Assembly: GCA_028715665.1 (NCBI GenBank)
Contig: JAQURI010000016.1
Coordinates: 1-17,184 of the forward strand
Direction: 5' to 3'
From: Candidatus Ratteibacteria bacterium
GTDB lineage: Bacteria > CAIJMQ01
Length of the DNA stretch: 17,184 bases
Below the pieces are notes generated by a model, which did not search any database, was not told the DNA's origin, and worked only from the letters and a program-made list of their open reading frames with translations. The translations under genes and the position numbers were made by a program. How positions within the stretch are numbered: the first letter of the stretch is position 1; each line of letters starts with the position of its first letter. Below are positions 6,654 through 13,363 of this stretch, piece by piece.

Positions 6654-7826
6654 TTATCCTTGTATTACCTTCTTAATTCCTCTTATTGCCTGTTTTATTC
6701 TGTGTTCGTTTTCTACCAGAGCAAACCTTAAAAATCCTTCGCCGTTATCGCCGAACCCAGCTCCGGGCGAACAAACTACGTCTGCTTCCTTCAAAATACG
6801 GACCGAAAAATTCAAGGAACCTTCTTTCTTGAATTTTTCCGGTATGGGCGCCCAAATGTACATTGTGGCTTTGGGTGTTTCTATATGCCAACCCATGCTG
6901 TCAAGTCCCCTAATGAAGACGTCTCTTCTTCTTTTATATTCTTCCATGGTTTTTTCGACATAATCCTGCGGTCCGTCGAGGGCCTGGATTGACGCCACCT
7001 GGACAGGCGTAAAAAGGCCATAATCATAGTAACTTTTAATTTTTGTAAGGGCTGAGACGATATCTGCTCTCCCCACTAAAAACCCGATTCTCCATCCCGC
7101 CATGTTATATGTTTTGGAGAGAGAATAGAATTCCGCCCCTACCTTTTTCGCGTCTTTTGCTTGTAAGAAGGAAGGAGCTTTATAGCCGTCAAAACCCATA
7201 TCGGCATATGCGAAATCATGGATTACGGTTATTTCGTGCTTTTTGGCAAATTCAACTATATCGTTGAAAAATTCCAGCGAAACCACCATAGTAGTAGGAT
7301 TATTTGGAAAAGAAATCACGAGAAGTTTGGGTTTTTTATGCGCATTTTTTATAGCGTCTTCCAGTTTCGGGATGAACGAATTCTCGTCAAGCAAAGGAAC
7401 GGTTATTAAATTACCGCCAGCTATAACGGTGTGATAGATGTGAGAAGGATATGTAGGCGTAGGTAATATTATGTTGTCGCCTTCATCCAATACGGACAGA
7501 AGAAGATGGGAAAAACCCTCTTTAACGCCTATTGTGACTACAACCTCCGTTTCGGGGTCTATGTCTACGTCATATTGGGCTTTGTATCTTCTTGTAATGG
7601 CTTTTCTTAGATTCGGAATACCTTTAGAAGAAGAATACCCGTGGACTCTGGGATTTTGAGCGGTCTGTATTAATTTTTCTATTATTTTGGGAGCAGGCGG
7701 CTGGTCGGGATTACCCATACCCAAATCGATTATATCCCTGCCCTCTTTTCTCGCCTCGATTTTTAATTTGTTTAACCTCGCGAATATGTACGGGGGCAGA
7801 TTGGAAATTCTCTTCGATTCAATCAT
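6654..7826 (-). CDS. PLP-dependent class I/II aminotransferase, AlaC-like
   Basis: Fold-type I aminotransferase of 390 residues. It closely follows, over its whole length, the pattern I recall for E. coli AlaC (alanine-synthesising transaminase): LPPYIFARLNKLKIEARKEG, DIIDLGMGNPD, HGYSSSKGIPNLRKAI, YKRRRDV, and a C-terminal FLRFALVEN. PLP residues are present: Asn175 in FPNNPT, Asp204 and Tyr207 in HDFAYAD, Schiff-base Lys238 in SLSKTYNMAGWR, Arg246, and Arg367 for the substrate carboxylate. The likely reaction is pyruvate/glutamate transamination, but LL-diaminopimelate or aspartate aminotransferases share these motifs, so no symbol is given. It lies between pilT and gatC on the minus strand with repeat arrays on both sides and no visible Shine-Dalgarno sequence. 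Confidence 0.9.
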   Translation of the reverse strand: MIESKRISNLPPYIFARLNKLKIEARKEGRDIIDLGMGNPDQPPAPKIIEKLIQTAQNPRVHGYSSSKGIPNLRKAITRRYKAQYDVDIDPETEVVVTIGVKEGFSHLLLSVLDEGDNIILPTPTYPSHIYHTVIAGGNLITVPLLDENSFIPKLEDAIKNAHKKPKLLVISFPNNPTTMVVSLEFFNDIVEFAKKHEITVIHDFAYADMGFDGYKAPSFLQAKDAKKVGAEFYSLSKTYNMAGWRIGFLVGRADIVSALTKIKSYYDYGLFTPVQVASIQALDGPQDYVEKTMEEYKRRRDVFIRGLDSMGWHIETPKATMYIWAPIPEKFKKEGSLNFSVRILKEADVVCSPGAGFGDNGEGFLRFALVENEHRIKQAIRGIKKVIQG

Positions 7827-7831
7827 TTTTT

Positions 7832-7901
7832 AGTTTAGAGTTGAGAGCTTAGTGTTTAGAGAAAGAACTTTCTCTCAACTATAAACACTAAACTCTAGAC
7901 T
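7832..7901. repeat. Inverted pair of 7-base-period arrays between pilT and the aminotransferase gene
   Basis: Plus-strand units AGTTTAG, AGTTGAG, AGCTTAG and TGTTTAG start at 7832; the right arm read on the minus strand gives the same kind of unit (AGTCTAG, AGTTTAG, TGTTTAT, AGTTGAG). The centre is an 8-bp palindrome, AGAGAAAG facing CTTTCTCT. It fills nearly the whole 83-base gap and ends five bases before the downstream ATG. Related in unit and layout to 4685-4752. Confidence 0.88.
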
Positions 7902-7909
7902 ATTTTAAA

Positions 7910-8959
7910 TTACATTTTCTTAAAATCCAGCGGGTTTTTAGCTTGAGAAATTGCCGTTTCATAACTAATCAACCCTTTCTGATAGAGTTCTTTTAAGCAT
8001 TTATCCATGCTCTGCATGCCGAATTGTGCGCCGGTTTGAATACTCGAGGGTATCTGTTCCGTTCTCTGTTCCCTTATCAATGCGCGTATTGCGGATGTCG
8101 CGATTAATATTTCTGTCGCGAGAATTCTTCCCTCTCTGTCCGCCCGCGGCAGGAGCACTTGAGATATTATTGCCTGCAGACATCCCGAAAGTTGTATTTT
8201 TATTTGCTGCTGTTGATACGGCGGAAATACGTCGATTATACGGTCTATGGTTTGCGGAGCGTCGGGAGTATGTAGTGTAGTCAGCACCAAATGCCCCGTT
8301 TCTGCCGCAGTCAATGCGGTTGCTATCGTTTCCAAATCTCTCATTTCGCCTACGCTTATAACATCCGGGTCTTGCCGCAACGTATATTTTAAGGCGTTGG
8401 CAAAACTTAAAGTGTCCGAACCGACTTCTCTTTGTTTTACCACTCCCTGTTTATTGGTATGGATATATTCTATCGGGTCTTCCACCGTTATTATTAAGTA
8501 TTTGTTTTCCTGATTTATCCTATCTACCATAGATGCTAAAGTCGTGGTTTTTCCCATTCCCGTGGGACCGGTAACTATAATCAAGCCATTGGGCCTATTT
8601 ATCAATTCTTTTACTATTTCCGGCAGGTTCAGTTCTTCGAGGGCGGGTATGTTCAATGGCACTACTCTTAAAGCGGCTTCCACATTGCCCCTTTGCATGT
8701 GCACATTTACTCTGAATCTGGTAACTTTTGGAATGTTTAAAGAAAAATCCAATTCTTTTTTTTCTTCGAATGCGATTTTTTGCGAATCAGAAAGAAATCC
8801 GTAAATAAACTTTTTGGTTTCCTCCGCTTTCATTAGCGGATGTTCTTCCGATACTACAAGTTCGCCGTTTATTCTGAAAACCGGCGGAGCATTAGCGATA
8901 ATATGCAAATCCGAAGCGTTTTTTTGCACTGCCTCTTTTAAAAGTTCCGCTATTTCCAT
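7910..8959 (-). CDS. pilT: Type IV pilus retraction ATPase PilT
   Basis: Hexameric cytoplasmic ATPase that drives pilus disassembly and twitching. 349 residues, the standard PilT length. Seen: N-terminal ASDLHI domain (15-20), Walker A GPTGMGKT (131-138), the Asp box VEDPIEY (159-165), Walker B VISVGEMRD (200-208), the His box GHLVLTTLHT (222-231), and the C-terminal AIRALIRE, matching the AIRNLIRE motif known to be needed for retraction by PilT. The ribosome binding site AAGGAG lies about 8 bases before ATG 8959. It follows a PilU-like paralogue by 17 bases, the usual tandem of retraction ATPases. No pilin-assembly ATPase, platform or secretin gene is in the window, although two prepilins lie 5 kb downstream. 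Confidence 0.95.
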   Translation of the reverse strand: MEIAELLKEAVQKNASDLHIIANAPPVFRINGELVVSEEHPLMKAEETKKFIYGFLSDSQKIAFEEKKELDFSLNIPKVTRFRVNVHMQRGNVEAALRVVPLNIPALEELNLPEIVKELINRPNGLIIVTGPTGMGKTTTLASMVDRINQENKYLIITVEDPIEYIHTNKQGVVKQREVGSDTLSFANALKYTLRQDPDVISVGEMRDLETIATALTAAETGHLVLTTLHTPDAPQTIDRIIDVFPPYQQQQIKIQLSGCLQAIISQVLLPRADREGRILATEILIATSAIRALIREQRTEQIPSSIQTGAQFGMQSMDKCLKELYQKGLISYETAISQAKNPLDFKKM

Positions 8960-8976
8960 TTAATGTCTCCTTGTTT

Positions 8977-10080
8977 TTACAGAATTTCTTCTTCTTTTGT
9001 ACCTCTGAAAATACCTTTTGTTTTAAGTGAAAATTCGGTAGGAGCATCGCTCATTTGCATTGCATAGTCATACGAAATCTTGCCTTCTTTGTGGAACTTA
9101 AGGAGCACCTGAGTAAATGTCTGCATTCCGAAAAGTTCTCCCTGTTCCATTGCTTCCCGTATCTCCACGAGTCTGTCTTCAGTAATTAACTTCTGGATTG
9201 TCGGAGTCGGTATCATAATCGAAACAGCCGGAATTCTCTCGCCTTTCAAAGTTGTCAATAACCTCAAAGAGACTACTCCTTTTAAAATATAAGCAAGTTG
9301 AGTTCTCATCTGTTGCTGTATGTGCGGCGGGAAGAAATTCAATATTCTTTCTATAGTTGCGGGCGCGTCAATAGTATGCAATGTGGACAAAACAAGATGT
9401 CCCGTTTCGGCTGCCATTATTGCGGCTTCGGCTGTCGGGGTATCTCGCATTTCGCCGATAAGTATAACGTCCGGGCTTTGTCTTATGACATGTTTTAAAG
9501 CGGAGAAAAAAGAATTAGTATCGGTCCCAATCTCCCTTTGGTTGATTAGCGATTTTTTATCTTCGTGCAAAAATTCTATAGGGTCTTCTATCGTAATGAT
9601 ATGGGACTCTTTATTTTGGTTTATGAATTCTATCATTGAGGCAAGCGTTGTGGATTTTCCGCATCCCGCGGGACCCGTAACTAATACCAATCCCCGGGGC
9701 TCCATTGAAAGCTTTTTTAGCGGCTCTTCGGGGAGATTTAGTTCTTTGAACGTTGATATTTTCTTCTTTACTTCCCTGAAAACCATACCGATTTCGCCTT
9801 GTTGAACGAATATATTTATCCTAAACCTTCCGCATTTGTCGGAACTATATGCCAAATCCAGTTCTTTGTGTTTGTTGAAGACCTCTCTGTTGGCATCATT
9901 CATTATCGTCTGCGATATGGATTTCATATCTTCCGAGGAGATTTTTCTTTCCGATATGGGCTGGACACCTCTGCTTGTTCTTATATGAGGGACGCTGCCT
10001 ACTTTAAAATAAAGGTCGGAAGCATTTTCTTTTAGCATTATGTCGAGGAAGTCATCCAGGTTTAACTTTTTTTCGCTCAT
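8977..10080 (-). CDS. PilT/PilU-family pilus retraction ATPase, PilU-like paralogue
   Basis: Second retraction-type ATPase, 367 residues. Seen: ASDLYFKVG (20-28), Walker A GPAGCGKS (136-143), IEDPIEF (164-170), Walker B VILIGEMRD (205-213) and His box GHLVLSTLHT (227-236), so ATP binding and hydrolysis look intact. At the position of the PilT AIRNLIRE motif it has TIQKLITE, and it carries an extra acidic tail ending GTKEEEIL; both features fit a PilU-like accessory role to PilT better than a second PilT. It lies 19 bases after lipB and 17 bases before pilT, with no clear Shine-Dalgarno sequence before ATG 10080. The exact PilU assignment rests on these differences and on the tandem order, and is less certain than the family. 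Confidence 0.9.
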   Translation of the reverse strand: MSEKKLNLDDFLDIMLKENASDLYFKVGSVPHIRTSRGVQPISERKISSEDMKSISQTIMNDANREVFNKHKELDLAYSSDKCGRFRINIFVQQGEIGMVFREVKKKISTFKELNLPEEPLKKLSMEPRGLVLVTGPAGCGKSTTLASMIEFINQNKESHIITIEDPIEFLHEDKKSLINQREIGTDTNSFFSALKHVIRQSPDVILIGEMRDTPTAEAAIMAAETGHLVLSTLHTIDAPATIERILNFFPPHIQQQMRTQLAYILKGVVSLRLLTTLKGERIPAVSIMIPTPTIQKLITEDRLVEIREAMEQGELFGMQTFTQVLLKFHKEGKISYDYAMQMSDAPTEFSLKTKGIFRGTKEEEIL

Positions 10081-10099
10081 AATAAGTAATTATACTATA

Positions 10100-10822
10100 C
10101 TACTTGAGAAATTCTATAAAAATTTCCGTTAATTTTTCTTCTATTTGTTTTTTTGATGGGCATCGGTTTCCCAATTGTTCTTTCATGGAAGTGACTTCTT
10201 TTCCGAGACCGCAGGAGTTAATCATTTTGAAATGTTCCATGTTCGGTTCTACATTCAAAGCAAATCCGTGATAAGCAATCCATTTGCTTACCGCTATGCC
10301 GATAGATGCGATTTTTTTTGCCTCGTTAGAGGCAATCCCCGCGTTTTGTTTTCGTAAGAAAACAGCGGGGATGTTTGTTGCATTGTTTACTGGACTATTT
10401 CTAACGGGATGAACCCATACCCCGGTCATTCCTTTTATTCTTTTTGCCTTTATTCCGAGTTCTTTCAGTAATTTTATGAGAACTTTTTCAAGCATTCTGA
10501 GATAAATATGAATGTCTTTGCCGTAATTTTTTAAATCTATTATCGGGTAACCTACTATTTGGCCCGGCCCGTGATAAGTAATGTTGCCGCCCCTGTCAAC
10601 TTCAATGATTTCTATCCCTTCTTGTTGTATTTTTTTTAAAGGAGCGAGAATGTGTTCTTTGCTGCCGCTTCTGCCGATTGTAAAAACGGGGGGATGTTCT
10701 ACCACGAGCAACGTGTCCGGAATCTGTCCTTTTAATCTTTTTGCGACGAGTTCTTTTTGAATTTTGTATGTCCGCCGATAATCTTTGAGCCCGAGATTTA
10801 TAATATCGATTGCTTCTGCCAT
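10100..10822 (-). CDS. lipB: Octanoyl-[acyl-carrier-protein]:protein N-octanoyltransferase
   Basis: Transfers octanoyl groups from ACP to lipoyl domains, the first step of lipoate synthesis. 240 residues. Seen: HPPVFTIGRSG (43-53), DRGGNITYHGPGQIVGYPI (76-94), GVWV (134-137), the catalytic Lys170 in KKIASIGIAVSKW, HGFALNV (185-191) and the acyl-thioester Cys204 in INSCGL. Between GVWV and the catalytic lysine, where family members have only a few residues, lies an in-frame palindromic insertion (residues 138-168, beginning HPVRNSP). The insertion touches the active-site strand, so activity is an open question, but all catalytic residues remain. ATG 10822 lacks a Shine-Dalgarno sequence. No lipA is visible. 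It is the third gene of the rsfS-argS-lipB run. Confidence 0.94.
   Translation of the reverse strand: MAEAIDIINLGLKDYRRTYKIQKELVAKRLKGQIPDTLLVVEHPPVFTIGRSGSKEHILAPLKKIQQEGIEIIEVDRGGNITYHGPGQIVGYPIIDLKNYGKDIHIYLRMLEKVLIKLLKELGIKAKRIKGMTGVWVHPVRNSPVNNATNIPAVFLRKQNAGIASNEAKKIASIGIAVSKWIAYHGFALNVEPNMEHFKMINSCGLGKEVTSMKEQLGNRCPSKKQIEEKLTEIFIEFLK
10319..10411. repeat. Palindromic element inserted in lipB (HPVRNSP family, composite)
   Basis: The right arm TTTCTAACGGG (10398-10408) matches the gatB element; the left arm, CTCGTTAGAGG (10322-10332), is an imperfect partner. Within it a second hairpin pairs CCCCGC (10337-10342) with GCGGGG (10365-10370) and GTTTTC (10348-10353) with GAAAAC (10358-10363). 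The element is 93 bases, a multiple of three, and adds 31 residues to LipB. Confidence 0.85.
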
Positions 10823-10859
10823 TTGAAAAAAGATTTAAGTTGAATTTACCCACGCACCA

Positions 10860-10945
10860 GTTCCGAACCATTGGTGGTTCGGAACGATGCGGGGTTTCGC
10901 TCCACGAAATCTTATAGTACAAAGCACAGCTTTGAATCGTGGAGC
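10860..10945. repeat. Composite hairpin element between argS and lipB
   Basis: GTTCCGAACCA (10860-10870) pairs perfectly with TGGTTCGGAAC (10875-10885) across a 4-base loop. GCTCCACGA (10899-10907) pairs perfectly with TCGTGGAGC (10937-10945), which ends one base from the argS stop codon. No T-run follows on the minus strand, so it does not look like a simple terminator. It fills most of the 124-base gap. Confidence 0.8.
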
Positions 10946-10946
10946 T

Positions 10947-12626
10947 TCACATCTTTTCCAGTGTTTCTATGCCTAAAATGTTTAACCCCGTTTCAATGAC
11001 TTGTTTGACCGAACTTGCCAACAGTAGCCGCGCCTTTTTTAATTTCTCCTCCGCTTTTAAAATCGGGCATTTTATATAGAAATTGGAAAAGCTTTGGGCT
11101 AAACTGTAGATGTAATTGACGATTATTGTCGGTTTCAGCGTCCTTTCGGATTCTTCTATTATGCCCTCAAAATCAGCAAGCATTTTTATCAAATTGTTTT
11201 CCTCGTTGGTTTTGAATAAAGAAAAATCTATCTTTTCGTCTATTTTTTCATCGTATTTTCTTAAAATGGAATTTATTCTCGCGCAAGCGTATTGCAGGTA
11301 CGGACCGGTATCTCCTTCAAACTGTAAGGCTTTCCAGCTGAAAATTACATTGCGCTCCGGAGAAACTTTTAAAATCGAATACTTTATCGCTCCGTAAGCT
11401 ATTTTCTTTGCATCTTCTTCGTTTATGCGGTCATGTCTCGTTCTTATTTCTTCCGTTTCTCTTTGTAATGCTTCTCTCATGAAATCTTCCAAGAGAACCA
11501 AATTGCCTTTTCTTGTCGACATTTTGCCCGTTTCCAAAAGGACGAAAGAGTAGAAAACGGGGATGGGAACAGGTTTATTAAGCAAAGTCAAAGCGCATTT
11601 AAGTTGCTGGAAATATAGTTTCTGGTCTTCGCCCAATACGAGGATGTTTTTGGTTTTCTTTTTGTCTATATGATAAGCGAGGTCTCGAAGCGGATATAGA
11701 CTGGTCTTGTCCGCTCTTGTCAAGACAAGCACCGGGCTTTCCATGGGCAGGTTGAATTCTTTCTGGTCGAGGACATATCTTTGTTCGTCGTCCAAAAAGA
11801 GTCTGCCGGTTTTTTTAAGTTCTTCCAAAACCCGTTCGGTTTTTTTCGTCCATAGATAATCCGATTCGAAATCGAATTTGTCGTATTTTATGTTCAGCTC
11901 CGAAAGAATTTCCAGTTGCCCTTTTACGCAAATGTCAACTATATCGGCGAATCTTTTCTTTGTTTTTTCGTCGCCGCGTTCCAGTTTATTCAATAGTTCA
12001 AAAACATCCTTTTCCAGTTCGGGCTCTTTTTCTATCTTTTCGTTTATCTTTATATAAAGCGTCAATAAATCGTTGAATGTTATATTTTCCCTGCCTTCCG
12101 CAGCCAAAACAAGCATGGCTATTTGCTTGCCGATATCATTTACAAAATAATGTGTTTGGACTTCGTATCCCTGGAATTTCAGGAGCCGCACTATAAAGTC
12201 GCCCAGCAGGGCGTTTCGCGCTCTTCCTATGTGGGGAGAAGCATTCGGATTTATGCTTGTATGTTCCACGAGTATTTTCTCCGCAGTGGGATATCCCACG
12301 TGGTGTCCCGCTTTTGTATGTTTTCCGGAGCCGAATTTATTTTTCTCTTTAGCGATTTTTTTAAGGATAGTTTCTGCGATGACCTTTCTATTCAGGAAGA
12401 AATTGAGATACGGACCTACAGCTTGCACTTTTTCGATAATATTCGTAACTTTTATTTTGCTTTCCAGGTCTTTGGCGATTTGGGCGGGATTTTTCTTTGA
12501 AGTTTTGGATAAAGCAAAGCACGGAAAAGCATAATCTCCAAAATTCCCCTTCGGAGTTTCTAAATTTATTTCCTTTAGGTTTGTAAGTTCTTTTAGCTGA
12601 TTTATTATTTCTTCTCGAGGTTCCAT
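10947..12626 (-). CDS. argS: Arginyl-tRNA synthetase
   Basis: Class I aminoacyl-tRNA synthetase charging tRNA(Arg); 559 residues, normal for bacteria. Seen: N-terminal tRNA-binding domain (1-85, NFGDYAFPCFALSK), the signature VEHTSINPNASPHIGRARN with HIGR (132-135) in place of HIGH, VQTHYFVNDIGKQIAML, YPLRDLAYHI, KMSTRKGN (368-375) as the KMSKS equivalent, GDTGPYLQYACARI, and the C-terminal anticodon domain ending LNILGIETLEKM. Between FGSGK and EKILVEHTS there are about 13 residues (HTKAGHHVGYPTA) that contain a perfect 14-bp DNA palindrome and are probably inserted. ATG 12626 has no Shine-Dalgarno sequence; the preceding bases belong to a 7-base-period repeat. It lies 35 bases after rsfS. 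Confidence 0.96.
   Translation of the reverse strand: MEPREEIINQLKELTNLKEINLETPKGNFGDYAFPCFALSKTSKKNPAQIAKDLESKIKVTNIIEKVQAVGPYLNFFLNRKVIAETILKKIAKEKNKFGSGKHTKAGHHVGYPTAEKILVEHTSINPNASPHIGRARNALLGDFIVRLLKFQGYEVQTHYFVNDIGKQIAMLVLAAEGRENITFNDLLTLYIKINEKIEKEPELEKDVFELLNKLERGDEKTKKRFADIVDICVKGQLEILSELNIKYDKFDFESDYLWTKKTERVLEELKKTGRLFLDDEQRYVLDQKEFNLPMESPVLVLTRADKTSLYPLRDLAYHIDKKKTKNILVLGEDQKLYFQQLKCALTLLNKPVPIPVFYSFVLLETGKMSTRKGNLVLLEDFMREALQRETEEIRTRHDRINEEDAKKIAYGAIKYSILKVSPERNVIFSWKALQFEGDTGPYLQYACARINSILRKYDEKIDEKIDFSLFKTNEENNLIKMLADFEGIIEESERTLKPTIIVNYIYSLAQSFSNFYIKCPILKAEEKLKKARLLLASSVKQVIETGLNILGIETLEKM
12286..12299. repeat. Perfect 14-bp palindrome inside argS
   Basis: GTGGGATATCCCAC is fully self-complementary and lies in the stretch encoding HVGYPTA, a segment that appears to be extra compared with the usual spacing between the FG loop and the VLVE(F/H)xS motif of ArgS. 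Confidence 0.7.
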
Positions 12627-12633
12627 GGTCTTT

Positions 12634-12697
12634 TCAGAAGTCAGATGACAGATAACAGAGGTCAGATTTTAGGTTTCTTCTGTCTTCTGATTTCTGT
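12634..12697. repeat. Inverted pair of 7-base-period arrays across the rsfS stop and the argS start region
   Basis: Plus-strand units TCAGAAG, TCAGATG, ACAGATA, ACAGAGG and TCAGATT run from 12634 to 12668; on the opposite strand TCAGAAG, ACAGAAG and ACAGAAA-type units occupy 12697-12677. The two halves can fold back on each other. The second half codes for the last residues of RsfS. Units are close to those in pyrK (659-693). Confidence 0.82.
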
Positions 12698-13117
12698 TCT
12701 CCCCTCTGGAATCTTGGAAAGATTCCGAGGACTTAGTCCCGGAAATTCTTTGAATTTCTCGGGGTGTCGTCTGTTTATTTCCTTTGCATCCCCCCAAACT
12801 TTCTCCAGCTGATAATAGTTTCTTAATTCCTCATGAAAAATGTGGACTATCATTCCGCTGTAGTCCAAAAGCATCCATCGGCTCTCGGGCGTGCCTTCGA
12901 TGTGATGCGATTCAATTCCTTTTTTGGAGAGGACGTCAATTATCGCCTCGGCGACGGTTTTGATTTGAACTTGACTTTCACAGGAAAGAATCACAAAGTA
13001 GTCTGTCAAAACGGTAAGGGGCTGCAAATCAAGGATTACTATATCTTTTGCTTTTTTCTCTTCAGCTACTTTAGCTCCTAAAAGAGCGATTTTTTTAAAA
13101 TTAAAGATTTTTTCACC
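12662..13117 (-). CDS. rsfS: Ribosomal silencing factor RsfS
   Basis: Binds ribosomal protein L14 (uL14) and blocks subunit joining in starvation; also called RsfA/Iojap family. I choose the GTG at 13117 as start: the frame upstream closes with TAA three codons from it, and the added residues MKKSLILKKSLFLGAKVAEEKKAKDI align with the usual RsfS N-terminus, giving 151 residues. Starting at TTG 13027 would delete the first helix and the strand IVILDL. Seen: AEEKKAKDIVILDL, LTDYFVILSC, HIEGTPESRWMLLDYSGMIVHIFHEELRNYYQLEKVWGDA. The C-terminal tail after RNLSKIPEG (TEIRRQKKPKI) is encoded by part of a 7-base-period repeat. No good Shine-Dalgarno is seen at the proper distance. First gene of the long minus-strand run. 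Confidence 0.88.
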   Translation of the reverse strand, partial: GEKIFNFKKIALLGAKVAEEKKAKDIVILDLQPLTVLTDYFVILSCESQVQIKTVAEAIIDVLSKKGIESHHIEGTPESRWMLLDYSGMIVHIFHEELRNYYQLEKVWGDAKEINRRHPEKFKEFPGLSPRNLSKIPEGRTEIRRQKKPKI

Positions 13118-13154
13118 TCTTAATTTAGAATTCGTGATTTTCGTATTCGCCGAA

Positions 13155-13183
13155 ATTTTAACTTAAAATGCCCGATAATTCAA
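13155..13183 (-). promoter_or_regulatory. Sigma-70-type promoter for the rsfS-argS-lipB-pil-gat run
   Basis: On the minus strand TTGAAT (13183-13178), 17 bases, then TAAAAT (13160-13155). The start of transcription would be near 13148, leaving a leader of about 30 bases before the GTG at 13117. The -35 box matches four of six consensus bases and the -10 box five of six. Confidence 0.55.
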
Positions 13184-13229
13184 CAGAATGAAAATGATAT
13201 TGCCGGGAACCCTTTTAATTTACGTAATG

Positions 13230-13363
13230 TTGATCCCGTTAGGGACGTCAATCTGTCAAAAACTTGGCCAATGCATAATCATAAAATTAGCCATATTTGA
13301 GATGTGAAATTTCATGAATACATAAATGCCGAAAGGCATTTCTTATCTCTAACAGGGTTGACA
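13230..13363. repeat. Intergenic palindromic element between rsfS and the PEPCK-like gene
   Basis: Ends are imperfect inverted repeats (GATCCCGTTAGGGA at 13232-13245 against TCTCTAACAGGGTT at 13346-13359, 10 of 14). Inside lies a perfect hairpin, AAATGCC-GAAA-GGCATTT (13324-13341), with a GNRA-type tetraloop. The CCCGTTAG core of the ends resembles the gatB and lipB palindromes. The right end contributes the TTGACA of the adjacent promoter. The rest of the 13118-13400 gap holds only the two divergent promoters. Confidence 0.6.

Noticed and set aside
10602..10922. Minus-strand 106-residue open frame across the argS-lipB gap
   Set aside because: It overlaps lipB in another frame and covers the hairpin element; no family features and highly basic composition typical of a shadow frame.
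13227..13307. Short plus-strand frame of 26 residues starting MLIPLGTS
   Set aside because: It lies within the palindromic element, has no ribosome binding site or promoter, and is best read as translated repeat.
13324..13341. GAAA-tetraloop hairpin as a terminator or riboswitch for the PEPCK-like gene
   Set aside because: It lies upstream of the mapped promoter, so it would not be in that message, and no T-run follows.
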